Source: Guillardia theta CCMP2712 (taxonomy: Eukaryota > Cryptophyceae > Pyrenomonadales > Geminigeraceae). From it: DNA of 64,000 bases. A program made the position numbers and the translations under genes. The notes below the pieces were generated by a model. It did no database searches and had not been told where the DNA came from. It was given only the letters and a program-made list of their open reading frames with translations. Position 1 is the first letter of the stretch. Each line of letters opens with the position of its first letter. Below, in pieces: positions 16,504 through 30,358 of this stretch. The stretch covers positions 32,645 to 96,644 of the forward strand of contig NW_005434567.1 in the NCBI RefSeq assembly GCF_000315625.1, written 5' to 3'.

Positions 16504-16875
16504 CTAGAGAACGTTTAGTCTTGGTAGGAACGTAATCATGCCGAGGATGGCGAACATCAGAATGTTTACAATCACGATGGTGATCAAAACCGGATTCAAT
16601 GCTTCATCCCATTTGATGGCCTTGCACGTTTGCGTCTCTCCACATGGCACTGGCTTGATTCTATCCACGTCTTGTTGAGTATACACAAGAGGAATTTGGA
16701 GGTCAATCTGTTGAACTCCCAAAAACATGTGCTCTGCTACGACGTGGATGTTCTTGAATTCCCGCAGAGGAGGCAAGAGCTTCTCCTCTTTGCATAGCTC
16801 GCGTTCACTCCTGTTGCCACTCAGTTCTCTAACAGCTTCCTGCATGTCCAACACGTCTTGTTCGTAGCTGTGCAT
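16504..16875 (-). CDS. Family B divergent membrane-anchored protein, copy B3
   Basis: Intronless, 123 aa from ATG 16875 (MHSYEQDVLDMQEAV). The N-terminal half is a charged helix absent from B1/B2. The core FLGVQQIDLQIPLVY matches LGYQPIDLNIPVYY of B1/B2 at the same distance from the C-terminus. After a Cys/Lys-rich stretch (GETQTCKAIKWDEA) comes a C-terminal membrane helix (PVLITIVIVNILMFAILGMI). The shared motif plus same-place helix make it a distant paralogue. Function unknown. Confidence 0.7.
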   Translation of the reverse strand: MHSYEQDVLDMQEAVRELSGNRSERELCKEEKLLPPLREFKNIHVVAEHMFLGVQQIDLQIPLVYTQQDVDRIKPVPCGETQTCKAIKWDEALNPVLITIVIVNILMFAILGMITFLPRLNVL

Positions 16876-17580
16876 AGCTTGATGGAAATCACCCTGGCGC
16901 AAGCGCCGTGGTCTTGCGAATGGTGGGTCTGGCTAAGGGGGCTTTGTATTTTCATATCTGAGGCACCATCCCCTGGACCTCGTGACTTTCATCAGCAATA
17001 TCAGCATTTCTGGTCCCGTGCGCACTGGAACGACCTATAAAAGCATCGTTTCGGATCTTACTGTTTACATCTACACTAAATTGCAAAACCTACTCAGGAA
17101 CATTGCAAGGGTATCAGAGTACCCCTGAAAAAATCCGACTTTACACCCGGTACTTAAGCTTCAATTGTGCACCCCCACCCCCTGAAATCATCAGGTCACG
17201 AGGAGAACAATATTCTGTAAGGCCTGTCACATGGCCACCTGTCATCATCCCTTGTTCCTTACATTTTACAGAGGGCCCCGTCTCCGTCACGACTGCTCTA
17301 TCGGACTCTACCGCCGAAACATACTCAGTACTGCTTCTTTACTTAAAGTTAAGTTATTTTTTATTAAAGAGTTTTAAATCAAAAGATTAGTACCAGTGTC
17401 GAGGCACCCCGGGCTGCAATCGGACTGGGTCGCCCTCGGCCCGTCATCATACCGTTAAACCGTTATTTTTGTTAACTCGTTACGTGGCCGTTACGATTTT
17501 TCCTTGCACGGTCATTTCCATTTCAGCGGAATGACCGTACCGTCCGTCATTCCCCCGGCTCCCGCTATGGCGCCATCAAC
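16876..17580. other. Intergenic with ACCC-type words and TTAA motif
   Basis: About 17105-17200 has GTACCCCTGA and ACCCCCACCCCC words. About 17330-17395 has CTTTACTTAAAGTTAAGTTA and GATTAGTACCAG, the reverse form of the island-border motif seen at 42790-42830. Moderately GC-rich DNA follows to 17570. Confidence 0.5.
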
Positions 17581-18189
17581 TCAAGTCATGGCAGCCGCGT
17601 CCTCTGAAGGGAGGGCCTGAGAGGAAGGGAGGTGGGCTGAGCGAACTTCCGACCCGGCGGGGCGGGACTCTGGGAGGAGCCTGAGCTGCCAGTCGTCTTA
17701 GGCCACTTGGTACCTGAGCCTGTATGCAAGCGTAGTATGCAGGGTTGAGAATACCAGGCTCGTGAACTTTGGAACCAGGGAGAGGATTGATGGCCGCACT
17801 GACGTCATGGCAACCGTAGAACTCTTTGCTAAATCGACTCGAAAGATGCATAGGAGGAGCAGGAGCAGGAGCAGCATGAGCAGGAGCAGCAGGAGCAGCA
17901 GCAGGAGAGAAGCACAGGCAGAGAAGAACGACGATGCATATAGTAGAGCCTTGCAAACTCTAGGAAAAGACACGGTGTACATATGGATCTCGTAGACTCA
18001 TCGCGAACCTCTCTCGCTCCCTTGTTGTGCCTCCTGAAGCTAGTTGAGGCTCCCCAATACCCCCCAGCGTCTTGTCCCGTCGGCATGAATGTCAAACCAT
18101 CCTTTGATGTGACGGCAGCTTTCAGGATCGTGAGGGGATGGGGCAGGCGCATAGTTCCGACAAGTCGAGCAGGTCTGTTGGAGACCCAT
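17581..18189 (-). CDS. Hypothetical protein, three predicted exons
   Basis: Predicted exons are 18061-18189 (MGLQQTCSTCRNYAPAPSP..., donor gtattg), 17714-17959 (donor gtacca) and a last short exon ending ALPSEDAAAMT-stop at 17581. All three join in phase 0. The first is Cys-rich. The second begins with a strongly hydrophobic run (ICIVVLLCLCFS), then Ala/Pro low complexity encoded by GCAGGA-type repeats, then EFYGCHDVSAAINPLPGSK. The hydrophobic run could be a membrane segment, or a signal peptide if transcription starts in exon 2. No family recognised. An opposite-strand Ser/Arg-rich frame over 17762-17995 is judged a shadow. Confidence 0.4.
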
Positions 18190-18642
18190 GTCATAGACAC
18201 ATGCCTTTCCCCTTGACCCCAACCCCACCTCCGTCCCCTAGTCGCAATCTTGCGATCCCCTGATCGTACAAATCTTGATTTCTGCTACGTTCCCGTTCCT
18301 TTCGCCTGTATTCCCTTCCTCTCCTCCCTACAACCACCACCTCCTCCTCTCCCTCCCTCCTCCTCCTCCCCCCCTCCTCATCCTCTTCTTTTCCGTCCTC
18401 GTCCCCTTCTTTTCCATCCTTCTCCCCTCCTCCTCCTTTCTTCCCTCCTCCTCTTTCCCACCCTCTTCCTCGAATATTTCTCTCTCTTCCTTTCTCCTAC
18501 ATACTGCCTCTGCATCCCCACGGTGACCGTACTGTAGAGCTTGTCTGGGCCTAGATATAGGCTGCTGCAGCGACGGAAAGGATGGGCCCTCCTTGCCGCC
18601 TTATCATAAGTTTGGTAACCACGGCCGGTCTTCACAGCAGAC
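18190..18642. other. Intergenic, pyrimidine-rich
   Basis: About 18330-18480 is a CTC/TCC-rich tract. No gene is seen; a promoter for the plus-strand coiled-coil gene is presumed. Confidence 0.4.
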
Positions 18643-18685
18643 ATGGAGAGAGGAGGTGAGCAGGAGCAGGAGCAGGAGCAAGTGG

Positions 18686-18728
<43 letters not shown>

Positions 18729-18901
18729 AGTGGAGGAGCAGGAGCAGGAGCAGGAGCAGGAGGCAGTCAATCCAGCTCGTCGAGCTGAGAAGCCCAGCCC
18801 GTCTTCTTCAGTTTGACTTCAACCCTCGTCATGGTCCGGAGCAGAGACCGGGAGAGGCGAAGAGACAAGAAGCAGGAGCAGGAGCAGGAGCAGAAAGAGA
18901 T

Positions 18902-18938
<37 letters not shown>

Positions 18939-19404
18939 CAACACCAGCATCAGCAGCAAGCATGCAAGTTTCTCAGCACAGAGGAGCATCGGCGATGGAT
19001 GGGGAGGAGGCAGAACAACGGGGCAGGACACAGCAAACGAGCGCAAGGCAGGCAGGGCAGGAGGAGGAGGCGATGGAGCAGAGGCGAGGGTCAGACGAGA
19101 AGCAGGAGGAGGTGAAGGAGGCGCGACGGCGGCAGCAGCGGGTAGAGGAAGAGCTAGGTGTGTCTACCCTGGACCTCGCCCTTCCCTCCTCGCTGACTGA
19201 CTTATCAGCAATTGCTCGTCAAGAAGCGGAAAGATTGAGGCAGGAACTGATGGCTCTCAAGGTTGCTTCCTCTGTACCCTTGTTCTTTCATTCCCCTCTT
19301 CCTCCTCCTTCTACTCCCCGTTGTCCTCGTGTCTCTACTACTTTTCTCCTCCTCTTCTTCTTTCTTCTCTCCTCCTCCACCACCTCCTCTTCAAACTAAT
19401 ACTC

Positions 19405-19463
<59 letters not shown>

Positions 19464-20139
19464 TCTCCTCCTCCTCCTCCTCCTCCTCCTCCTCCTCCTC
19501 CTCCTCCTCCTCCTCCTCCTCCTCCTCCTCCTCCTCTTCCTCATCCGTTCCTTTCATTTCTTCTGAGTTGCAAGCAGGAGAAGGAGGTGGAACGTACTCG
19601 AAACGACATCGAGTACGCCAACAAGCTGGGGGACGCGCAAAAGTGAGAAAGAAAGAGACGGGGGAGGAGAGCGAGAAGAGAAGAAGAGCAGAGCAGTGGG
19701 AAGGACAGTGGAGAAGGAAATTCATTATAGGGGAAGAGGAGAGGAAAGAAGGGAGGAGAGAAGAAGGGGAGGATCCGGAGAGGGAGCAGGAGCAGAAGCA
19801 GGAGCAGACGCAAGGAAGAGTAGGAAGAGGAGGAGGAGGAGGAGGAGGCCCAGGGCGATTGATCCTGTTGACACGATGGCAGGCGCTTGGGAGCAGCTAC
19901 GGCAAGGAATGCAAGGGCAGGGGGACTGAGGAAGGGAGAGGGAAGTGGAAGAGGAATGGAGGGGAAGGAGGGAGATGAGAAGCATGTTGATGTTCATGCA
20001 GGCAAGGCAGCAGATCCGCACGCTTTCAAACTTGCCGGACCTGGAGGACGTAGAGGTGCGAGTGAAGTTTTGTTCCGCTCCTCACCCTCACCCTTATCAT
20101 CATTACCAACATTGTCGTCGCCCTCATCATCATCATCAT

Positions 20140-20204
<65 letters not shown>

Positions 20205-20968
20205 TCATCATCATCATCATCAACATCATCATCTTTCCCCTTCGCTAACACTTCCTCTTCTTCTTCTTTCCCCGTGTTCTCCTTCGAGATTGTGCTCGTG
20301 AACTTAAAGTTGATCGCAGGACCCCCTTCTAGCCGACCTGACAGTACCGGTGCCGCATGCTCTAGCCCCTGTGCTCCTTTACTGACTGTTTGCAGGGCTC
20401 GCGTGAGCTGCCTGGTGAGCCAGAGACGAGGATACGAAGAAAGGCAGAGAGGAGAGGAGAGGAGAGGAGAGGAGAGGAGGAGGGAGGAGGGAGGAAGGCC
20501 ATGAGATAGAGTGGAAGAAGAAAGTTGAGGGAGGAGGAGGAGGAGGAGGAGGAGGAGGAGGAGGAGGAGGATTTGTGGAAATCCAAGATGATACTGAATT
20601 CTTCTGCAGGAAGCAAACCATCTAAGCAGCCAAGCTTGGAGAACGTGAGACGTGGGGAAGGGGCAGGAAGAGAGGAAGAACACGTGAGGGGGGCAGCAGG
20701 CAAAGCTAGAGGGACACCAGAGGAGGGAGGACGCGCAAGGACAGGAGGGAGTAGATGAAAGAAGGGGGAAGGAGTACCAGTAGGAGAGAGAGGAGGAGAG
20801 CGGGAGGGGAGGAGGGAGAAGGAGGGAGAGGAGGAGAGGAGGAAGAGGGGAGGGGAGGAGGATTGCAGCTGACGGGTCGGTCAGGCTCTTGAGCGACTTG
20901 AGAGGGCCAAGAAGAAGTTGAACGAGATGTCGGTGGGCGAGAAGGGGAAGACAAACTACGAGGTGTGA
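18643..20968 (+). CDS. Coiled-coil protein, many short exons
   Basis: Exons judged from splice sites and helical content: a repeat-rich N-terminal exon from about 18643; an exon ending LSAIARQEAERLRQELMALK at about 19260; EKEVERTRNDIEYANKLGD (about 19577-19641); AWEQLRQGMQGQ (about 19885-19920); ARQQIRTLSNLPDLED (20002-20049); EANHLSSQAWRT (20611-20642); ALERLERAKKKLNEMSV (20885-20962), ending TNYEV-stop at 20968. Nearly all are heptad-like helices, so an elongated coiled-coil structural protein is likely. The N-terminal frame through the GGAGCA array (18660-18945) can read Ser-Arg, Gln-Glu or Gly-Ala repeats; which is used is unresolved. Convergent with the RBM5-like gene. Family unknown. 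Confidence 0.5.
18660..18945. repeat. (GGAGCA)n hexamer arrays
   Basis: Two blocks (about 18660-18762 and 18870-18945) of the hexamer GGAGCA with a few variants. The same hexamer recurs at about 22975-23115, 46318-46378 and 48056-48090 in unrelated genes. Confidence 0.9.
19399..19537. repeat. (CTCGTC)n then (CTC)n array
   Basis: About 60 bp of CTCGTC hexamers passes into about 75 bp of CTC triplets, directly before a predicted exon of the coiled-coil gene, where it would act as a long polypyrimidine tract. Confidence 0.9.
20128..20232. repeat. (CAT)n and (AGC)n trinucleotide arrays
   Basis: CAT, then AGC, then CAT triplets in an intron of the plus-strand coiled-coil gene. Both strands give spurious homopolymer frames. 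Confidence 0.9.
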
Positions 20969-21418
20969 TGAAGGAGTGAAGAGAACAGACAGCGGAGAGA
21001 AGGGGGGGGAGGACAGGGACAGGACAGGGACAGGACAGGACAGGACAGGACAGGGACAGGGACAGGACAGGGAGAGGAGAAGGACCCGACGAGAAAGAGG
21101 AGAGGGAGAGGAAAAGGAAGGAAGGGCCAAGGTGGGAACCGTGAGGGGAAAAAGGATTTGCATGGAAGGAGTTGAACACCAACCCTTACCCAAAAAACTT
21201 GTTTAAAGAAAAGGGAAAAAGGACCTTGGTAACTTTTTCCAAAATTCCTTCCCTCCCTCCCATCAACCTCCATCCTGGGTCACCGAATTTGAAAAGGACC
21301 GCCACGCCCCCTCCCCAAAGAATACCTTGCTCTCCTGGCTTCTGTTCCAAACAAATGACGGGGCCCTTGGGGGTTTTAATTATTAAAAAGGCCCCCCCCC
21401 CTTTTTTTTTTTCCTGGC
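20969..21418. other. Gap-flanking sequence, partly low quality
   Basis: 21010-21075 is a GGACA array. 21190-21418 has many doubled and homopolymer bases and ends with runs of C and T next to the N run, the look of a poor read tail. The 3' end of the RBM5-like gene should fall here or in the gap. Confidence 0.5.
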
Positions 21419-21518
21419 NNNNNNNNNNNNNNNNNNNNNNNNNNNNNNNNNNNNNNNNNNNNNNNNNNNNNNNNNNNNNNNNNNNNNNNNNNNNNNNNNN
21501 NNNNNNNNNNNNNNNNNN
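21419..21518. other. Assembly gap (100 N)
   Basis: Exactly 100 N, the usual placeholder for a gap of unknown size. It interrupts the RBM5-like gene just after the first part of its G-patch. Confidence 0.99.
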
Positions 21519-22800
21519 CTCCTGCCCTGCTCTATCGGTCTTGTCTTCACTATCGTCTCCCTCGTGCCTCCTTACCCAGACTTTCCGAGTCCCTCGCCTT
21601 CTTTCCATCCCATCTTCCTTAGCAGGTCTGACCCCTTGCTTTCTGCTAGAGGATCCTGTGGCTACATATTCGTGAGTAGGAGCAGGAGCAGAGAAGGCAG
21701 TAAGGAGGAGGAAGACGGAGAACAGAGCAAGAGGAGAGGACGAGGACAGAGATTGGGCGTGGAGGAGGCACACGAGTTGAGCGAGGAGGGGGAGGGTGTG
21801 GGGGAGGAGGAGGAGGAAGTTGAAACCTTGGTGCCGTGTCTTGCTGCCTCCACAGCCTCTCGCAGATGCTCCTCCTTCTCCTTCTCCTGCTCGCCTGTTC
21901 AGTGACTAGCTCCCGCGTCAACCTCCTCCTCGACCTCTCGTGCGAGCTCCGCGTACTTCCTTGCTTTTTCCTGCCTCAGTGCCTGAGCATTGCCGTCAGT
22001 CGCCTCCCCACCCCTGCTCCCCTCTCTTCTTCCTTCCCCTCCTCTTCCTGTCCTTCCTGTTCCATCCCACCATCGCCTTCCTCATATCCCTCCTCCTCTT
22101 CCTCCCCTCTCCCTCCTCCTCTCCCTCCCCCCTCCTCCTCTCCCTCCTCCCCTCTCCTTCACTTTCTCTCTGCGTCACCCACCTTCTTCTCCATGGCGTG
22201 CTGCTCTGCCATGACCTCCCTCTTGATCTTCTCGATCTCAACCTTCTTGTGCTCGGCCTGCAAGTCCGTCACGCCTGCTGCTCGACGACAGCTGGGCTCA
22301 CAAGCTTCTGCCGGTGCATGTCCGACTGGTCCTCATGCTTCTTCAACTGCAGGGAGGAGGTGTAAAGTCAGAGCAGCGCAGGTTTCTCCTCCCTCCTGCT
22401 CCCAGCCAGAGATCTGCCCTTTCCTTGCATCCCCCCCCCCCTTCCCCTCCTCCTCCTCCTCCTCCACTTCCCTCCCGTCTCTCCACTCGTCCTCCCTCCC
22501 CTCTCCTCGTCCTCCTCTCCCTCGCCTCCGCTACCCCATCCTTCCATCTTGTCTGCCTCTACTTTGACACCCTCCAGAGCCTCCTCTCCTTCCTACCTGC
22601 TCAGCAGACCCGAACTTTCGCCTGCAAATGTAGCAAACGCCCGTCCCATTGGCGAGCACTGCTGAAATGTTCCCTCCTGGCCCAGTAGTTGGGGCTGCTG
22701 ATGGGGCCTCCCCCGAGCTAGCTGCAACCTGCTCGAACGTCATGCGAGCTGCCTCCCAAACTCAATGGGTCGGACAGATGCTGACGCTGCCGCCGCCACT

Positions 22801-22836
<36 letters not shown>

Positions 22837-25800
22837 CCTTCTCCCTTTGGCAGGCCTCCCGAGATATCCGACCAGCCTCCTCCTCCCGATTCATCAGGGG
22901 GTTCAGACTCGTCTGTGCAACGTTGGAAGTTACATTGAGACTGGGAGAGGGAGGAGAGGAGAGAGGAGAGAGCCAGAGCAAAAGCCAGAGCAAGAGCCAG
23001 AGCAGGAGCAGGAGCAGGAGCCGGAGCCAGAGCCAGAGCATTAGCAGGAGCAGGAGCAGGAGCAGGAGCAGAGGCAGGGGCAGGAGCAGGAGCAGGAGCC
23101 AAAGCAAGAGCAAGAGGAGGTTGAACAAGGGGAGAGCAGAGTTTAGAAGTACCTGGATGATCTTGCTTGCTTTTCCATTTGTTCAGGTCCGCACCAACAT
23201 TGATCTTCATGCCAGTGATGCCACTGAAACCAGCCCAAGTCAACTTCAGCTGCGCTCGCTGACCCTGACTCTCTTCCATGCCTCTCACTCCATCCTGCAT
23301 CCCCTCCAACGATCGTCCCCGTCCACTCTGCATCACTCCCCATCCTCACTCGCCTCCTCCCACCCTGTCCGAACCTCTCTAGGTCATTGCTGCCAGTCCC
23401 TCCAGCCCTGTCCCCTCCACTTTCATCATCACCTGCCCTTCTTCTTCTTGTTCTTCTCCATCTTCTCCATCGCAGCTTGCGCGGCAGCTGGCAAGACCCT
23501 TCGTCACTCCTCCTCCTCCCCCTCCTCCTTCGCCTCTCCCTCCTCCTTCTCCTCCTTCTCCACTACCTGCTGCCTCCGCCGCCACTTGAGCCGCAGACTT
23601 CTCCGTCGATACCTGGCGGCCACAGGTCAGCACCGCCCCTCCCCACCATCCCATCCTCACGTTCGAGTTCTGCCCCCACGTTCCCTGGTGGCCCTCGATC
23701 TCCGCGTACTGCTGGGTCTCGAAGTCGAACTTGTAGTACTGGGACGGCAGGAGCGTGAGCAGCAGGGACGGGAAGGGCGACAAGCCTGCTCCCCCTCCTC
23801 CCCCTCCAGATCCCCCATGCCTTGGTCGACTCTGACCTTTTGAGCAGTCGGCTCGTAGTAGATGTTGGTAGAGGCGTCGAAGTAGTAGTTGGTCTGCCAT
23901 GTTCGTCATCCCCGTGCTCAGCAGGCACCACCCCTCCTCACCTGTGCGTGATAGTACCACCCTGAGCTCTCGTCGTACACAAACCCAGCTGGGACGTTAG
24001 CTGGGGTGGGGAAGGCCTGCCAGAGCAGTTGAGGGCCCGCAAAGCACCCCTCGACTTCCCACCTGCCCGGACCCGATGGCCATGGCTTGCTCGACTGCAA
24101 TGTTGCCCTGAAAGCGGATCTCCGTCAGCGCAAGGAGGAAGTAGAGTCCCCGCTCGCACCTGCCCGATGCCAGTCGCTGCATAGCCGGCATCGGCTACGT
24201 CCTTGGGTCGTGCATAGGAGACAGAGATGGAACTGGGAGGACGAGAGGTCAGGTGGCGGAGCAGGTGGCGGAGCAGTTGGAGGTTACCTCCCCATAATGA
24301 GAAGCCCCTGAGACGCATACTTGTAGACAGCCTGCATTGAGCGATTGTCACTGGCAATGGAAGGCTGGGGATCGTGGCGAGCACAATAGAGTAGCAGTAC
24401 AAAGACATCAGAACAAAGATAACAACGGGAGCCGATCAAGTCACATTGCAAGGTGCTGTGTCATACCTGAGACGACAGGACGTTTCCATAGTCAACAAAA
24501 CACATATTCTTGTCCGGGATGATCCTTATCTGCCGTTCAAGGGATGGTCCGAAGTCAAGCGGCATCGCACAGTTGTAACTGAGCGAGTGTAACGGTCCTT
24601 ACCTCAGTGATCCTGGGCGGCCATTGCGACATAGCGATCCTGATGTGATAATCCGTCGTTTGCGGCGCCAGTCCTCGCCTGAGCCCGCATCAGTTCCGCC
24701 CGTGTACCTTCCCATGAAGCGACTCACAAGAGCAGGATCGAGCTCGGCTTCTCGACCATCTCTGCCATCCCCGAGGCCTGCGAGCTGTGAGTCAACAAGG
24801 GAGCCACTGTCCTGTCAAGGTCTCACGTTCATGGCAGGAATCTGCGAGAGCGGGAGCTCGTTCCCATCCCGCGGCAGCGAGCACCTGGTACGCTGCTCAG
24901 CTCGAGAGGACGAGACAGTCTGCACCGTACGTGAAGCACACGTTCCGCCTTGCGAAGTTCATCGTGTTGCACGATGCACAGATCCAATCCTGTTTGGCAT
25001 TCGCCGCGTTGGAGTTGTCTTGCCTCGACGTGTCTCTGCTGAACTCGATCCGTGCCTGCATCCAAAACTTCAAACGAGTCCACCGCGCCCGGCCACCTCC
25101 GGCCTACCTGAACTCCCTGTATGAAGATGCATCCACGAAGGGTGTCCATCACCTCCTCCGCAGTCTGCAGCGTATCCATGTCCACAAACGCGAGTCCCCT
25201 GCAAACAGCATCTCAGGGAGGACAAGGAGCGTGATCCTTGTTCCGACGCTCACCTGGACTCCCCAGTGTTGCGGTCCTTGGCAATCCGGACGCTGGTCGG
25301 GACGGTGAACTTAGCCAGCGCTTGACGGACATCTGATATAACCCCAAACAATCCACAAATCGACTCAGCCCAGTAACAAAGTCTTCATTCGAGCAGAGAG
25401 AGTTTAGACCGTCTTCAGTTGTTGCATAACTCAGGCCTCGCAGGACAAGCGTTCTGTTGGGCTCGATGTTCTCCCGTGGCCTCTCCCGCTGGAAGCTAAC
25501 CGCCGCAACGAAAAGCAACGAATCAGACAACACTGGATACTCCTCCAAGGGATGTGGGAGGATACTCTTCATCGCGGTGTCTCTTCCGAGGCGGCTCGTC
25601 CATGTACAGTTTGGGCTCACGCAGGTTGTCCCTGAGTTCATCGAGTAACATGTCAGGAACACCATCACGACAGGATGACACAACTAGATAGTCTTCACAC
25701 CAACTTCACGTCTACCGGATCTTCACTATACCCCACTCCAACACCAACTTCACATCTACTTGCACTTCACTTTTCCCAATCACCTCGGGTAGCGCTCTCT

Positions 25801-25853
25801 GGACCGGCCGTACGAACGATCCCGGGACCAAGATCTGGATCTCGAGGACCAGG

Positions 25854-25892
<39 letters not shown>

Positions 25893-26222
25893 TCGACCTC
25901 CTCGTCCTCTCCGGCGATCTCCGTGTAGGAGAGGGTCGTCGATTCTCTGCGAGGATGAACTGAAAGGCAGCCAGCCATAGCTCAACCCACCTCGGGCATA
26001 ACGCAAGTCGCGCCTATCGTCGAAGTCCCTGTACCTCCGCCCGCTTGCTTCTTGGTTGTTGAAGTCTCCGCCTAGGGGGACACGTATGAGGATCAGATCA
26101 ATCGTGCAAGTTAACAGAGTGCGAGCTGCTGCTGGCGCTTGCAGACGGATCAACGTAGCAACGAGGAGTACCGAAATCGCTGTCATGAAATCCAGCGCGG
26201 CCACCGTCCCCGTAGTACGCCA
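21519..26222 (-). CDS. RBM5/RBM10-like splicing factor (3' end lost in gap)
   Basis: Start ATG 26222 (MAYYGDGGRAGFHDSDFG). Domains in order: RS-rich head (about 25786-25960); RRM1 (NRTLVLRGLSYATTED to GLAFVDMDTLQTAEEV, about 25110-25480); RanBP2-type zinc finger (DWICASCNTMNFARR, then CFTC completed across a splice junction, about 24830-25060); RRM2 (RGLAPQTTDYHIRIA, KNMCFVDYG, about 24210-24720); OCRE-like aromatic repeats (GFVYDESSGWYYH, YYFDASTNIYYEP, YYKFDFETQQY, about 23720-23990); C2H2 finger (VCYICRRKFGSAEQ plus LKKHEDQSDMH, about 22300-22650); coiled coil (about 21860-22270); G-patch (KMGWKEGEGLGKSG, exon 21576-21655). This order is that of RBM5/RBM6/RBM10, nuclear regulators of splice-site choice. 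Many introns carry pyrimidine arrays before acceptors. SRPK lies upstream on the same strand. Confidence 0.88.
22975..23115. repeat. (GGAGCA/GCCAGA)n hexamer array in intron
   Basis: On the minus (gene) strand this is a CTGCTC pyrimidine-rich array inside an RBM5-like intron. It resembles the arrays in other genes of the window. Confidence 0.85.
25855..25902. repeat. (CTTGAC)n array encoding Arg-Ser repeats
   Basis: A hexamer array inside an exon of the RBM5-like gene. On the minus strand AGGTCA repeats read Arg-Ser dipeptides, forming part of the RS domain. Confidence 0.85.
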
Positions 26223-27542
26223 TTGAAAAATCTTGGCTCTAGTGGGTCGTTCTCATGAATTCTAATTGTCCAAGAAAAGTCAGAGTATCCCCGGCATGAG
26301 ATCGGGGAATAGATGGACAAAGATATTGTATCACACAAACAAGATCGCTATCGTGGACAATCTCGAACAGTGCAACACCCTTGCGCAATGTATGCTAATC
26401 CATAGTCATGTAAATCCACCAGAGCTAATGTCTTCTAATTCTCTCGATCTGCACAACCATATGAAGAGGATTCTACTTTCCACTATAACATGGGCCCTGT
26501 TGAACATCGGCAGGAGAGCAAGGTGCCATGGACCTTTTTCCTCGTCACTTCAATGATACCAGCTCATTGTCAACTGCACCATTCACAACTTATGCTTCTC
26601 CTTTCTCCTTATCTTTCATCTCCTCCTCCTCCTCCTCCTCCTCCTCCTCCTCCTCCTCCCTTCCCTCTCTCTCCCCTGCCGCCTCGCATGCCTGCAGAGT
26701 TGAAGCAGGAATTCTTTTGGTACAAATTACAGAGTTTTAAAACTTTTGTTTACATGTACAGAGGTACAAATCATAAAATATATATGGCTGTAACGAAGAG
26801 CCCCTAAAAGTGATATATATCGTTCAAATTCTCAGACTATCAGGTACTCTGTAGCTAATTTCTCGACACTACGGGATCAATTGTAATATTCTAAAATATT
26901 GCTGTCGTGATTTTTTGTTTAAAACAAATATTTACTGAATTTAGTGTACATTTTGTACCAATGCATTATATGTAATGGTGATTTTAGTACTATGCCATGA
27001 TGTTGCCAACTTGCAAGTTGAGCAGCTGCAATCGGCGCCGCCGAGCCGGCGTTCCAGACTGAGTTAGTGACTAACGCGGCCGCCCGGCCGTGCCGACCGG
27101 GCCCGGTGACCAAGCCGCCGCCGCTGAATGCCCGGCGACCTGGCGCAATCGCGGCCCGGCCAGCTGCACTCCCGCCGCCCCGAGACCTCCTGTCAGTGGC
27201 CCGGGTCGCCTCGGAGAGCTTGGCCCTCAGGAGCTGCCGTCTCGCTGGTACGGATCAGATCAGCCGCGCGATTCACGACTCATGATCGGATCCATACTGG
27301 ATGATGGCCCGGCACAGGCGGCCGCTGAGACGGGCGGTGACTCACTGCCGCCGTGCGGCCTGCGCAGAACTTCTCCAGGCTAGACCACCGAACTGGCAGC
27401 CACAAACAAACACAATCACACACGCTGAGAGCGCTTGACTCGCCACTTAGAAACATTCTTGTTAGCTGAGCAGGGCCTGCCCTCTCTAACGAATCAATAA
27501 AGCTCTGCCGCTACCGTGAGCCTTCTCGGGCCGCGCGGTCAT
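26223..27542. other. Intergenic between RBM5-like gene and SRPK
   Basis: A (CTC)n tract at about 26620-26655, then AT-rich DNA at 26740-27000, then a GC island at about 27030-27400 (separate entry). No gene is supported. Confidence 0.5.
27030..27400. repeat. GC/CpG-rich island 2
   Basis: CGGCC- and CCGG-rich sequence with an abrupt switch from the AT-rich DNA on its left. Same word content as the other islands. Confidence 0.6.

Positions 27543-30358
<2,816 letters not shown>

Noticed and set aside
17762-17995. Plus-strand Ser/Arg-rich frame
   Set aside because: Overlaps minus-strand exons that join in phase and have splice sites; the SR run comes from the GCAGGA repeat.
19338-19725. Poly-Arg, poly-Leu and poly-Glu frames
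   Set aside because: Artefacts of CTC triplet repeats next to an acceptor.
19994-21193. 399-aa minus-strand frame
   Set aside because: Ser/Leu/Pro-rich complement of purine-rich introns and exons of the plus-strand coiled-coil gene; no domain.
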